Source: Symbiodinium kawagutii
Taxonomy: Eukaryota > Sar > Dinophyceae > Suessiales > Symbiodiniaceae
DNA: 64,000 nucleotides
Assembly (NCBI GenBank): GCA_009767595.1
Contig: VSDK01010461.1
Span: 77,636 to 141,635, forward strand
Reading direction: 5' to 3'
Shown piece by piece: positions 1-13,200 of this stretch. The notes beneath the pieces were generated by a model. It did not search any database and had not been told where the DNA came from. It worked only from the letters and a program-made list of their open reading frames with translations. A program made the translations under genes and the position numbers. How positions within the stretch are numbered: position 1 is the stretch's first letter; the number at the start of each line of letters is the position of its first letter.

Positions 1-69
1 ATCATCATCATCATCATCATCATCATCCTCATCCTCATCATCATCCTCCTCCTCCTCCTCCGCCTCATC

Positions 70-119
<50 letters not shown>

Positions 120-159
120 CATCCTCATCATCATCCTCCTCCTCCTCCTCCGCCTCATC

Positions 160-207
<48 letters not shown>
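1..207. repeat. ATC/TCC trinucleotide satellite with a 90-bp tandem unit
   Basis: Almost pure CAT/TCC triplets. The block containing a TCC run and a CGCC interruption at about 21-110 is repeated at about 111-200, giving a 90-bp higher-order unit on top of the triplet repeat. In the frame of the following rubredoxin leader it would read as a serine-rich tract with no stop. Confidence 0.95.
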
Positions 208-208
208 G

Positions 209-2447
209 GGCTCTCTATCATCAACACGCGGCAAATTTTCCACCGCGACTCAGGCCTTTAGCGTGCTGTCGCCCACCCGCACTGTCAGGGTCACCGGAGC
301 CTTGCGCGGCGCTGGGGGCCGTGCCGCAGCCGGTGCTGCTGGAACCAGTGGAGCTGCCAGCGCTGGGGTCGCAGTGACCCTGTGTGGTGTGGCGGCGGCA
401 TTGAGACGGTCGCGCGTGGCATGTCACTTGGATCGAGCGGCCTTTTTTGCGTGGCCTCGAAGTGGCTGTTTTTCTGTGTCGAGCTGTTTTTCTTCTCGGG
501 ATTCATGCAGGGCTCTTGGCCACCAAGGTCGTGCCAAACAATACTGGGAAGGCGAGTGGATTTGTGCAGATTGCGGATATATTTACAATGAGCACCTTGC
601 CGAGAAAGCACACACACACACAATGCAGTGCAAAGTTGCCGTAGGAAGCACAATGGTTGCTGCGTGCCTATTTTGTTTTTGCACGGCTACTAAAGCTTTT
701 TGTATGGCGTGGCCGCAGGAAAGAGGGTCTGGCTTGGCCCGATTTGTTCATGTCCATAATGCAACTTTTTGAGAGGTTGGTATCAAGATTGGCAAGCAGC
801 AGCCTATGCTTGTTTGAGTTCTTTGATATCATGTTACAAGGCAGCTGTTGATATCAATTTGTTGATTTCTCAACGAAATGGTTCTCCCCAAGTTGTGGTC
901 TTCCTTCAGATCGCGCAGCTGCTTCAACGACTTGTGGCACCAAGGCGCGCTTTCGGCATGAAGTTCGAGGCACATGGAGATGCGGCGTTTGGGGTCACAA
1001 CAGCGTTGCCACCTTCAAAAGTCAATGCCTTGAACAGGTTTGAACGGGTCAGTGGTTGGTGATGAATTGATTTGACTGGTGACTGTCAACCACGCTTACT
1101 ATTGGTCAATGCTAGTTGTTCATGATCACAATTCACCAGTCGGCTGTGGATGGCTAATGGATGGCTGATTAAGAACCTATTGGTGAATGGCAATTTGTGG
1201 CTGACACTCTCAAGTTTATACATATCCTATATCAAAACAGAGGTACCCCCTGATCATCCCAAATTAATCTCTGTTAATTAATAAACCAACCATTGCTGGG
1301 GTACCCTTTAACCATCAATGCCTGCTGTTTCCCTCAAGTTTATACATATATACATATGCCAATGTATATCCCATATTTTGATGAGACAATATGTACCATC
1401 ATGAAACTAGTACTAGATCATATTTCAAATAGTTTATACCACCAATAGACCAAATTATCATACCATATGGTACCGTTTGCGAATAAATCATTGATGATGG
1501 AACACTACTAGAATTACCAAGTTAGGTATACCCAATGGTCCATAGCCTATTGGCTATGGTATATACCCATGCTGGTCCTATGGTACCCATGACGACCATG
1601 GCGACGGTCTGCTGGTGACTGCTTGGCTCACGGGAGGACCTGCAGCAGGGCTTCAAGTGCCCCCAATGCGCTGCGCCCCGTCGCCGCTTCGCGCGAAAGC
1701 TCGGGGACAAGATCGGCACCACTTTGGACGGTCGCTGAAAGCGCAAGCGCGCCGTTGCTGCGGGGGTGTGAACGGTGGAACCGCTGAGATGTGACCATTT
1801 TTGGCTGTTTGGTGGATGAACTTTGATGAACATTGGATGGTTAAAATTGGTGTAACCTCATGTGGTTCAATTGGTTTGACGGTTTTGAATGGTGCACTTG
1901 TCGATTCGCAGTGTCATAGTGATGCAAACAATGAGTACCATGACGGTGGATTCTTAGACTGTTACTGGAAGGGTTGCTATCATGGTAGCTAGAAAGGTTG
2001 GTGATGTTTGATAATGATTTAGAACGGTTAACTTACAATGGTTGAGAAGGATTGACCGTACATTATTTTTTTCTTTTTAATGCTCGGTCAATCCTTCTCA
2101 ACCATTGTAACCATAGGCAAATCATGCCAAAAAGACACCTATGAAAGCACTTCAGAGCAAGGATGCAGCCATCAGCCTGCGATAAAGAATAGACAGCAAT
2201 GGGAGCAGCTTTCGCCATCGGGGATTGGAGCTTCAACCATGGAGGACCGCAGGAACAGGGCAACGGATTTAGAGATCTGCACTGGAGCATTTGGTGCATA
2301 AGCAAGACTGAGAGGGGTCCAACACTCCTTTCGCATGGAAAATCGACCCGGGCTTCGCTTCACTCAGGTGGAGATACACCAATCATCATTTTCACGGCTG
2401 TTTGTTTGTTGATCGTTTTGGGCATCGCCTACTACAGCCTCCAGTAA
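209..2447 (+). CDS. Plastid-type membrane-anchored rubredoxin (RBD1/ENH1 family), four exons
   Basis: A one-iron electron-transfer or assembly protein; plant and algal relatives sit in thylakoid membranes and are linked to photosystem assembly. Exons as read: leader about 209-408, then 511-607, 1637-1730 and 2368-2447. The leader is Ala/Gly/Arg-rich with a hydrophobic stretch (VAVTLCGVAAAL) and looks like a plastid-targeting presequence. The next exon carries CADCGYIYN, the first iron-binding Cys pair. The third carries FKCPQCAAPRRRF, the second Cys pair, then GDKIGTTLD. The last exon gives GGDTPIII, one transmembrane helix and the stop TAA. Phases agree at 1730/2368 (split Gly codon) and at 408/511. 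The 607 junction implies a GC donor and gives the same NE-to-L spacing as I recall for plant relatives. The true start may lie before the window or in the serine-rich repeat. Family call is firm; the N-terminus is not. Confidence 0.92.
511..607 (+). CDS. Rubredoxin exon with first Cys-x2-Cys knuckle
   Basis: Reads ALGHQGRAKQYWEGEW then CADCGYIYNEH. The start could instead be 528 (AG before GTCGTG). The end at 607 assumes a GC donor after AAA. A GA donor at 602 would remove two residues. Confidence 0.85.
1637..1730 (+). CDS. Rubredoxin exon with second Cys-x2-Cys knuckle
   Basis: Begins after AG at 1635-1636 and is followed by a GT donor at 1731. It reads DLQQGFKCPQCAAPRRRF and ends one base into the Gly codon that is completed at 2368. 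A stop codon in this frame at 1616-1618 limits how far upstream the exon can reach. Confidence 0.92.
2033..2110. repeat. Perfect 26-bp inverted repeat (hairpin) in rubredoxin intron 3
   Basis: Bases 2033-2058 are exactly the reverse complement of 2085-2110, separated by a 26-base T-rich loop. No mismatch was found by direct comparison. Confidence 0.95.
2368..2447 (+). CDS. Rubredoxin terminal exon with transmembrane anchor
   Basis: Starts after CTCAG. It encodes GDTPIII, a hydrophobic helix (FTAVCLLIVLGIAYYSL) and the stop TAA at 2445-2447. A C-terminal anchor of this kind separates thylakoid RBD1/ENH1-type proteins from soluble rubredoxins. Confidence 0.92.
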
Positions 2448-3059
2448 GGCTGGGAGTGAGGATTTTGGGTGTGCTGTGACTTTTGTTGAAACGAGGCATT
2501 TCCAAGTCGGCAATCGTGTCGTACCAGTTTGGCAGATTCATGTCCAGAGTGGTTCAGTCATGTCATCGGCAACAGAGTGGACACTAAGTACATTGTGTAC
2601 ATCAGGGTACGCAAAGAGTTTCTATTTCAGTGCAGCTGACCCTGTTTGAGTTTCTGTGTCAGGTCAATTTTCTGAGGCAAAAAGTCTGTTGAGCGCTAGG
2701 GAAGAACTTGGATGTCCAAGGTTCGAAAAAAGGAAGCCTCCGTTGCTTTAGAGACTGTGCACGAAGCATACAGTAGTGGCAGCACTTTGAAGATGTAATT
2801 AGATTCAGTGGAAAATTTGATCTTGGTCCTTGCAATATTGAGCCGTGTGTAGGCTGCTTGAGCCGGGTTTGGCGGCGATTTGGCTTGATGGATTAATCAA
2901 CATGGGGCTGGTCACTGACCTGTAAGGCCTATAGGATATGGTCACATCGGTTGGTGAATACTTGCATATATATATATATATATGGATAACTCCTGGCAAA
3001 CCACTATACTTGGGATGGCAACATAAACCAACACAAGGCCAATGAGCTGGAAAACCCAG
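2448..3059. other. Intergenic or intronic, no gene seen
   Basis: Downstream of the rubredoxin stop. Contains a short TA run near 2967-2983. No convincing exon, poly(A) signal or RNA gene was recognised. Confidence 0.5.
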
Positions 3060-3220
3060 ACGGACCATATCTTCAATGGCTGGTACATTCGCTGATGGCC
3101 CGGCAGTTCCTGCAGAAGGGATTCGCTCCGATGCTTAGATCTGCTGTCGTCCAAACACCGATGGCCAGGTACTTCAACTGGACCGCGAGAGGATTGCTCA
3201 GACATGAAGAAAAGTCGTGG
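3060..3220 (+). CDS. Exon candidate, unrecognised protein
   Basis: Open in one frame from AG at 3058-3059 to a GT donor at 3221 and translates to a natural, mildly hydrophobic segment containing WLVHSLMARQFLQKGFAPML and MARYFNWTARGLLRHEEKSW. I do not recognise the family. It might belong to the membrane protein that follows or to a separate gene. Confidence 0.45.
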
Positions 3221-5100
3221 GTGTTTTTTGTTGGTCCGGAACAGTTTTTTTGATCTGCAAACACGTATGAAAAGCGCATATGTATATTATTTGATATAGC
3301 AACTTATATATTGATGTGAATAAGTCGAATCATCATTGTGGGCTGGTACATCTCCATATATCATGACATAGGGTGCTGCGTTGTCTTTGGTCATTGAACC
3401 AGTTCATGTGGGATGCAGTGTGTTCACCGGCAGACCAGTGGGTGACAAGTCCGCTTGGTCGACAAAAGATAGGAACCTTTGCTACGTCGTTAGTGCTTGT
3501 AGCCATGGTTGTACTTGCGCACATACTTCCTTAAGCAACCACTATGGCGCTCAAGGGAAGGCAGAAAGGGAGCATTTCGGGAAGTGGTGAACATCCGATG
3601 TTGATGCCAATCGTACATCAGTGTTTTGGGCATCCGACTTGGCCGTTCACGTTTGGCTGAGACCTAGGGACCCAGATGGAAAGAATTTGATCAGATAGGT
3701 TGAGCAGATCACATGATTTCCTGTCGTTCATCCTGCGAACGATCCTAAACCTGTGGCTGTCTGAGTCCGTTCCCAGATTCCGCTGCCATGTTGAGAACAA
3801 ACTTCGACCACATGTTGCACAGAACGCTTAAAGACTTGGGGCAGAACTCACCACAGGATGCTCAGGACCATTGATTGGGAAGGGCAGCATTTCCTTTCAG
3901 GGTGAAGGTCTATCCAACTGAGCACCTTTATCCCTTGTCCCTCAAGTCATTCCTTTGATCACTTTCAGGGGTCTAGGTATCACAAAGATGGTACCGCAAA
4001 ATCCTGAACCCGTCTCTATGTTTTTGTGGCATATAGTCAAAACATATCCTTGCACAGCACCGCAAATGTTCACATGCCGCCCGTTGCAGCCTTGAGCTGC
4101 CGCTCTGAGAATCGGAACAACATGACATCAAACCTGTGGCAAACAACGTCACTTCATAGCAAGAACAGCATTTGGCAGAATCCCAAGTGGACCATGATTG
4201 TCACAGCTTTTTGCAGGCTTTTCTTGACTGAAGACACAATCTTGTCACTGATTGCTCATGCCTTCAGCGAAAGATTTGACTTGGCAGTGCAGCCAATTGT
4301 ATTCACAAGGTTTACAACGGCACATGATCTCACTCAACAGTCGAAGCTAGACAGCTAGGACTCCCAAAGAACGCATGGTCAGCAATCTAAAAAACCAAGT
4401 GAAGGCAACTCGAGCCAGACTTTCAACATATAAGAGATTCTTCAACTGAAGCAAACCAGATACATCCAGATACCTATACCTGAAACTGCCGGAACCCCTG
4501 AGACACTGAAGCAGAACAGAGACAGCAGCGGTTGATTTTGGGGTGTCAGCGCGGACTCCTCCAATTCGTCGCTCGGTTTCACCAGTTTCTCCTGCCCCAA
4601 GGTTTGAACTTGGGGGAGGAGAACTTGGTTTCGAACATACATAGTAAGTCATGAGTTTGATATGTTGACTAGTGACTATGTTGACTATGTATTCTTCTAA
4701 TGATGCTGATGATGCTGATGATAAGGATGATGATGGCGAAACCACCAACAAACAGCAACGGCAATATGATCGCCAATGGACTGTCTTACCCTTTATCAGG
4801 AGCCTTTCATGAGTTAAGTTCGCTGGACGGTGAATCAGAGTGGAGTGAACATCTGCAGTCCCTGAAAGGGAATTCCAAGCCTTGAAGCTTGAATGGTTTG
4901 GCTGCCGGAAGCTCCAAGGCGGCAATATGGGCCGACCAAACACAGAGCAGAAGCTTGACATGGCCTTTGCCTTACTTGGTGCTTCAGATCCGGGAGATGT
5001 GGTGAACCGATTTCTTTTACATTAGATGATTCGCATGCTAATAATTTGTTTCAATGTAAAACATTTAAGTATTTGATTTATGTATATATATATATCTATA

Positions 5101-5167
<67 letters not shown>

Positions 5168-5205
5168 ATGTATACACACATTTTGTTCTTTTGTTCCTTC
5201 CAGTC
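3221..5205. other. Mostly non-coding; weak open stretches only
   Basis: Several 60-110 codon open stretches on either strand (4026-4358 +, 4347-4961 -) lack convincing codon bias or splice context. A possible exon reading SARTPPIRRSVSP lies near 4533-4630. A GAT/GATG run is at about 4699-4735. Confidence 0.4.
5082..5180. repeat. (TATC)n microsatellite
   Basis: About 17 tandem TATC units at about 5101-5168 between TA-rich flanks. Confidence 0.95.
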
Positions 5206-5292
5206 ATTTGCACAGAAATTTTGCATTGAGACAATCGCCTTCGGCAGAATGCCATTGGCCACAAGGGCCGGAGATGTCCAGGTAGAATCAAG

Positions 5293-5369
5293 GAAGCATG
5301 AAGAGCATGAGGTTGGGAGATCTCCAGTATGGCAAAAGGCGCTACGAAGTGGTAGTGCAGGGGCTGAAG
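5293..5369 (+). CDS. Exon candidate, unrecognised protein
   Basis: Frame reads SMKSMRLGDLQYGKRRYEVV and VQGLK before a GT donor at 5370. G/C at third positions is about 70 percent in this frame and about 35 percent in the competing one. Product unknown. Confidence 0.4.
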
Positions 5370-5663
5370 GTATCAGACCTATTGTAGGAGGAAACACCCT
5401 GGTTTCACTGTGGACCATGTAGCCAATTGATTCCTTTTAAGTTGGCATCAGCTTGCTCCCACGCATATTGGCCACCTCATGGTGCATTGGTGCAAGAATA
5501 ATTGATTGATCAAATACGAAGTATTAAATATAGAAATGTAGTACATAGACACTGAAGAACATGTTTTGTTGGAGCCCTTGAAGGAGGCAAGTCAAGTTAA
5601 CCGTAGTTTTTTGTAAAACAAGATATGCATCCTACACACCTGCACTTTTCGCTTTTCTTGCAG

Positions 5664-5775
5664 GTCCCCATTTTGTACTTACGAACCTCCCTGGACTTTT
5701 GTTGCTGCTGATCTTTGGTACTCTGTCGGGTCTACTTTCCATTCCGCAGCTCCAAGATTCGTGTGTTCGGGGTTG
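5664..5775 (+). CDS. Exon candidate with hydrophobic helix
   Basis: Follows a good polypyrimidine-AG acceptor (CTTTTCTTGCAG). Frame reads PHFVLTNLPG, a Leu-rich helix, then LSIPQLQDSC. The 3' end is uncertain because several GT dinucleotides could serve. Other frames are also open here, so the call is weak. Confidence 0.35.
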
Positions 5776-7210
5776 GGTACCTGGATCTTCACTGGCAAGG
5801 CGATGTTGTTTAAAGCAGTAACCCGTTCCACAAGTCAAATTTGGTCGCTTGTGGAAGCTGCTGGTTTGAGACTTGTCCTCTTGATGCCCTGCTTTGTCTT
5901 AAATTATTTTATTCTATTCTATTGCTTTGTCTTGTCTTCTGCTACTGCGCAGCTTTTTCATTTCCCAAACTCCCGTTTGCCCGCTGCCATTTGGACCAAA
6001 ATTATGTACGAGTTGAGCTCATGATAGCCGTGCTTGCAAACTGGACATCACCAAGTGTTTTCGAGGATTTTGAGCAATCTAAGCAACTTGCTAGTGACGT
6101 TGCCGCAGGGTGGGAAAACGTTGTTGACAATGTTAGCCAACATCACTGCAACTGATCGAATCTAGGCCAAATTCACCCAAAGGACTTGGAATGCACTTTG
6201 TTTAGTGGAAGGAACTTGCAAATTTCTGGAATCCTTGGAATCCTGCAGTCCCAGTCATCTTTTCAGATCAATTGCCTGAGGCCTTAGATGACTTGGTCAG
6301 GGACGAGGTCACAACCCAAGTACTCTTGGAAGGTAAAGGATACAAGTGAAAGACAGTGAAAGTATCAAGTGTCAAAGAAGTCATTTGCAATTTTACCTGT
6401 TGTCCACGACAGTGTCAAGCTGTTCCATGCTGTGTCCATCTATCGTTTGGATTTAAGGACTTGAAGGATGGCAAAGCACGCCCAGCAGCTTTGGCCAGAA
6501 AATGGGTGAGAATTTGAAAAAGGGGACCCCAAGGAGGAGCTCGTGTAAGCAACTGCTAGCTGCTAACGTGCCTTTTGTTCACCTTTTGCTAGGTGAACAT
6601 GCAGTGTTCGAAGTTACGACAGCAAACCGCACCGGTCTACAGTGCTTTTTCAATGTAACATTACCATAGGTCTCGCAGTCTGTGGCTGATGTGGAGCTTG
6701 TGATGGAGAAATCATTCCTTGAGGTGGCAAAGTAGATCATGATTGCTGGGGAAATGACTCCAACTGTTATGAGGGTGTAAAAATGTGTAAAAATCTGCAA
6801 GATCGGAGTGTCAGTGGACGGGCTCCCAGTAACGTTTGATGCTCAATGCTCAAGGTTCGATGACTGAGGCAAGGACGAAGCTTGCGCGAGGGCGCGATGG
6901 GCCTTATGCTGCTGGGATGAATTTTGAGAGCAAGCGAAATCACGCGGCAACTGTTCGCTCCTTCGAGGAGTTCAAAAACATCCCAACAAGACGAGGTGTT
7001 TGATTGCTCAGTTCAAGATAGACATGCCTAATGGTGCTTAGTGATTCATAATGATTCATGATGTACAATCATATGTTGCAGGATTCATGCCATGATTTAT
7101 TCGAAAAAAAACAAACAAATCAATAAACAGATCAATTCATGGCTTGCGTGGTAGCTATTGATGCGAACCGATGAACTGTTGGTTCGAATCCGTGCGTTTT
7201 GTCATCCAAG
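5776..7210. other. Non-coding stretch, nothing recognised
   Basis: No exon-like island with clear codon bias. A TTCGAATCC motif near 7187 resembles a tRNA T-loop, but no tRNA fold could be built around it. Confidence 0.4.
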
Positions 7211-10200
7211 GCGAATGGCAGAGGCGACTCGGAGCGGCTGGAGGATGTGGCGAGTTGGCCCATCTTCCTGGCGGCTTTATTGGACCAGTTAGTCGTGGGT
7301 AAGGATGGGCCAACAACAAAAAATGATGGGTAATGATGGTTAGTGATGGTTTATTTGTTGTTGGATCTCTAATCATTATTGGATTCACCAGTTAATGATG
7401 CTCATGGTCTCTTGTACTCTTTTGTTGGGCTTGATCACAACCTAGCAAAGATTGCCATGGATTGCCCCAAATCCAAACTGTACATGCTGGATATACATTG
7501 TATGAATTGTGAAGACACATGGATGTGTAGATGTTCATACTTTTGTGGACAACGTTTCGCTCTTTGATTGGGCTAGTTTCTCAATCGATGCCTACCAGTT
7601 TGTTCGTTCGAAGCACTGCAGCAAAAGCAAACATCCATTACTGGTGTTTGTTGATTATTTATCCGCTCCCGCCATTGGCTAAACAACTCTCCACAATTTT
7701 GATGCGTTTTCAAACCTATTCAGGGCAATGAGGCATACCCATACATGGTGGAACTCCCAAATTCACCAACCATGTTCATTTTTGAAAGAGAACCGCCCAG
7801 CTGTGAGTCTGAGGACGCGCATGAAGCATGGATAGCACTGGTCGTAATTCTTTTGCGGGTGCCTCCGTTGCATTCCTACTCTCCAATTGAATTATGAAAC
7901 CTCTTATGGCTGCTGATCGTTCAATCCTTACTGTCAGCAACCAGCAATCATGAATAAGACTAGCAAGAATGTTGTACTCGACGGGTTATGTACCACTCAT
8001 GAGCCACCATGAATCACCACGAACCATTTACCAACAATTAACCAACCATGAACCAACCATCAACCATCCGTGAACCAACCATCAACCAACCATTAACCAA
8101 CCATTAACCAACTATCAACCAATCATCAACCAACCATTAACCAACCATTAACCAACTATCAACCAACCATGAACCAACCATGAACCAACCATGAACCAAC
8201 TAACCAACCGTCCAAGTTCACGAGCCAAGGGATCAACCGAGCGCTTCAGTGGATCAGTGGAGCCAAGCGCTTCACCGCTTCAGCGCTTGCATCGGGGGCT
8301 GCCAGGCGATCGGGGCCGCTTTCGCTTGCCGCCGGAGGCGCGGTGTGCGACATGGATGGGCAACTGACGTCGGTGTAGGGCGCAGTGGAAAGTACAGATG
8401 TATACCATAGATATATGTAGTATTTACACTGCGTTTTATATATAGTAAGTATGTTGACATAATTATATACATGTAGAATAGAAAGACCAATTTACGATTT
8501 ATTTATGTCTATTACATGTAGAAAACCGGTGACTTGTATGCTGATATTGTTCTTAATGATGTCTTACATGTGGAGAAATAGAATAACGTACTTATGTCAG
8601 TAGGTAGAAATAGAAAGAGTGGAAATAGAAACGTGATTGATGTCAGTCCGTGCATTCATGTATAAAGACAAGTGTAAGGACATGTATATGTATTTACAAG
8701 TATGTATTCATAGATTACATATCTTTCGAAAATGGTTTCACAAGGAAAAACGCACTTGTTGCATGGTTGGTTGCACCGACCAGTTGAGGTGAGACTCTCT
8801 ACCAGTCAATATCTTGAGCAGTCACATCTGTGTGAGTCAAACGCCATCATACAGCAGACACTTTTGGTGGACTTTCTCCAGCGGTCGAATTTTGTGGGTA
8901 GATGACATACATGGCCATAGATCTAGATATTGCATGCGTGTCCTTAGTTAGTTTATCTTGGATACTTGAGCAGTAGCCAAAGCCCTTTGTCGCGCCTTTT
9001 GTACATGTACATACTGGGCGGTTTCCAAAGTGTTCTGCCAAGAAAGTGGTACCCAACAACCCATACCCACATCGGCCCGCAACCGAGCAGCTGGTCGTAC
9101 ACAGGAAAAGGGCTTGTTGAAGACGCAATGTTTTTTTGATGTCAGGGAACCTGAGACTGCTGAAATATATGAGAGAAAGTCGCTCTTACATGGGTATTCC
9201 TAGCTGATGTATTCAACAAGCACAGGAGGACAGCTCTGAAGTGCAGTACCTTGCGGTCCTGTTGAGTTAACTTTCCGAGTCATCGGCACTCGCTGTTGAG
9301 AGTCGCATGCCTTGCTGTTGAAACCGAGGAGAAAGACTTGGTCATCAAGCTCTATGACACTCAGGCGGCTTAACAATGCACCATTATTGGAAGATGATAT
9401 CAATGGTCTCGATGGGTCACTCGGAAGTCTGCTATGGTGATCTTCAGAATCAAGTGATATTAAGATTATTGCGTGCCTGATCAAGTGATTTCAAGTGATT
9501 TCAAGTGATTTCAAGTGATTTCAAATGATTTCAAGCGCCTTATTTTGGTGTCTTTATCATATACCGTTTCTGACTTGTCAGATTGACAGATTATCACTTC
9601 TGTGTCTGCATTGCCCTCCGCACGCCAGGTGCTCGTGATCAAGGACAGATCTGGAAGATTTGGAAGGAAAGAGTTATATATACATGATACAGATGTATAA
9701 CATCCATCTATATCATAAACATCATACGTACCTGTATACAGCATTGTATGTGTTGTTATCAATATGTTATCAATATATATATATATATATACATATATGT
9801 CAATGTATACGTATATTGCATTGATATCGACTATGTACATATTTGTGTATACGTACAAGTGTATGTTAATATTGACTTTGATATTGGCAGTTGTGTGATA
9901 CTTTATTTGGTCTTTAAGCTGATTGAAATATTGGAACCATATTGATATTGATACGAACCTGTAGGTTGAAAAGGAAGCACTCCGGACCAATCGGCGTAAT
10001 AGTGTTGATTTACTTGCCTTTTTTTGTTCAAGCTCATGCATGTGGATACATAGGAGGCACTGACGGACCATTCTACACATCCAAACTGCCCTCGGTATCG
10101 GAATGCCATGGGGCACAGAGCTGCGATCCTGAAAGCTGACTGCTCGCAGGAGAGATCTGAGAAGATAGAAGAGGACTCGCCAGAAGCTCAGCACAAACAC

Positions 10201-13200
10201 AGCTTCCGCACGTGTCATGGCCGTTACAATCTTTGCCTCAGCATTTGTCGACCAAGGTCAGAGACGAAACAGTTGGTGCAACTGACGAGTTTTGTAGCGA
10301 TGCAGAGAAGTGATATGCAAGAGATCGAAACAGGTTGGTCAAATAGTCAAATACGAGATTTGCACAGGCAAGGTTGGTACATTTTCTTGCACAGTCAGAG
10401 TTTTGTTGATCAAAGCACAAAAAAGTGGCACTTTTGCACAAAGAGACTTTGCAGGAGGATCTGCGCGCCAAAACTGACAAGGTTGTGAACTCTCTCAAAC
10501 CACGAAAATTAAAGGATTGGTTTTTGAAGCTTTCCAATTGATCCTAAACACGGACACTATGTACAACAAGTAGAACATGCGCAGGCGGTGAAGTTTCCCA
10601 AAGGGCAGGACCGCATCAGTACCATGGTCATTGTCGTCAACACTATCACAACCATCACTGTGAATGCTACAGTAATCATCATGGTCATCACCACTATCAT
10701 TATCATGCCCATGGTCATCGTCATTCTAAATCATGATCTAGTAGTGCCTTTCTGTCCTCCTCATAGTCCTCGTCATTTGCAACAGCAACATCAGCAGCAG
10801 GAGCCGCAGCCGCCTGATTATTTACCTTTTTTTCAAAATGTCATACACCAGGCGCTTTTCGAACAGCTCATTGTTTTGCTGTTGGAGGTAATGTAAGCAA
10901 TGGTAGTGCGCAGAGATCTGAATTTGTTTCAACATTTTCAAGCTGAGTGTTTGCAAAATGTCACAGACGCACACACACACACACAAGCACTAGCCAGCTA
11001 TCAAAGCTTGACTTCCAGACACCTTCCAATGACAGTGCTGCTGTGTGAACATATCACATCATGCATTTAGAACTTTAGACTATTTACATGTCATGAGTCA
11101 TGAGTATGTGACATAAATAGGCAATTCAACACGTACTACATGATCTACATGATCTACATGATACATAGATAAACTTTCTGTAGACATTTTGTGTTGATAG
11201 CTTGACTCTTGTTTGATTAGTTGCGTTTGAGCACCATTTGATTATATATCTATATCTTTGCCCCTATCTATCTATATCTATATCTATATCTATCTATTGT
11301 TTTTTTTTTCATAGCATCATACTCTTACACGATGTATATGGGTGTTTCTCAAAATAGAGGTATCCCCAAATCATCTCATACTAACCATTTATACTACCAA
11401 TTCAACCATTTTTTGGGTCCCCGTATTCTGAGAAACACCCATATAAAACGCACGTGTCTGTGTACATGAAATGGGTTCCCTGTGAGTTTCAGCCAGGTCT
11501 TGGTTCTTACCAGTGGCGGTTTCCGCACGGCAGAGACCAAGGCGATCTTGAATGAGGCGCCACGCAGTGCTCAGCCCTGTTTACCCAGTGAAATTGGTTG
11601 TTTGCCCTAACAGTAGCAGCTCAGTGGCAGGAATTGAGTAATTGCCATCGTAAACGCCCAGTATTGACCACAGTAAACAATACGTTTTTGATTGGTGAAA
11701 TGGGTACACAATAGCAGTAAACAACAGCAGCAAACGATAGCAGTAATTACCATAGTGAAGCAGTCAAGAAAATGATCAATCCCATAGGAAACCTTGTGTT
11801 TAGCCCAAATATGGGATGAATCATTTGTTGATTGTAGGACAAGCAACACTCATATTTCATTGAGGTATCATGAAGTAATGGTTGGAGTATTGTGAAGTAC
11901 GCAAGCATAAGCAACGAACAAGCCGTTTATATCTATTGATTGTTTGGGTTATCATGGTTGATGGTGACCCGTCACTAACCAAGGGTGTCAGATGGGGCTC
12001 GCACTTGTACCGCTGGGAGCTTGGAGTTGCATGCCTTTACCAAACCCAATTGTCAACAAACATTTTCTGGAAGAACATGATCCCAACCTTCAGCCCCACC
12101 CCCATTTCCACATAAACAGATGTAAACAGTATCGTCACTTAAAAAGACAGGGTAGGATGGGGGAAGGTTGAATGGGCAAGGTGAGTAATGTCGAGAAAGA
12201 TTGGATGAAACTGTGTTGGAGTAAGATCCAATATGAGGTGGTGGGTTGGTTCGGTGTCAGTAGCGTCAAATGTGTCGATACAAAAAGAGGGTTCGAGTCG
12301 CTATGTTCATGAATGTTGATCGGATACTCTTGCAAGAAAGTGTCGTATCCATCAAGCAATGGACAACATCAGATTGGAGCCACTGTGAAGGATCAAACGC
12401 TGTGCGCCTTGATCAGTAGGCCTAGTAGGGCTTGATCGTTTCAGGATTTGCCTCCTATGTTTGCAGATCTTGGGATAGGATGCTTCCCGGCGTCGTCCAA
12501 TCAAACAGTCATAGCCATAGCATCTAGCTATCCGCTACCCCGGCTTAAGACCAGCTTCAAAAATGGAGCTTGCCAAATCTGCACTCAGAGCTTCATAGAT
12601 CTATGATGATCTAAAGATTCTAGAGGCTGTTGCATGGGCCTTTGGAATGACCCCTTATTTCACCTATTTTCCTCAAGTTTTGTTCTTTACCTTCTTCCTT
12701 TTGGTGGTGTGAATATTAGTTAGTTGAATTGTTTTTTTCCATTGTTGCTTTTCTAGCTCAAGCGGCCCTGTCTGGGCTAGCAAGTTTCAACCTGGTCTTA
12801 TGGCAACTGCCCCGATGTGACAATATACTACGGGTATGTAAGAAACAAAAATTAAAGGCCCATTGGAAGGGCCCATGCTAGGGCCTGCTGAAAGATCTGA
12901 GACAAGTTAGGGGAACGGCTTGAAAATGCATGGGCCAAAATGATGGGCTGCCTCCATTGAGACTCTCCATATTGCTGGGCCAGGCTTTGAAGCCTATGGC
13001 ATTGCAGGTTGAGTCTAGCGAAGGCGTAGCAGGGCCGGCGTTCTGGAAACGATCTTTCATCGCAGTATTGTTCTTATGGAAGGATGGATATTTTCATGGA
13101 TAAGAACTATTTTCATGGAACGACGGCGTTCTGTCGCTCATCTTTCGGTGCATTCTCATCCTTGTTTCCTTGTCCAGTGCTGATGGAGAATAAATCCAAA

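Noticed and set aside
7141..7205. tRNA gene suggested by GGTTCGAATCC
   Set aside because: The T-stem does not pair well and no acceptor, D or anticodon arms can be built around it.
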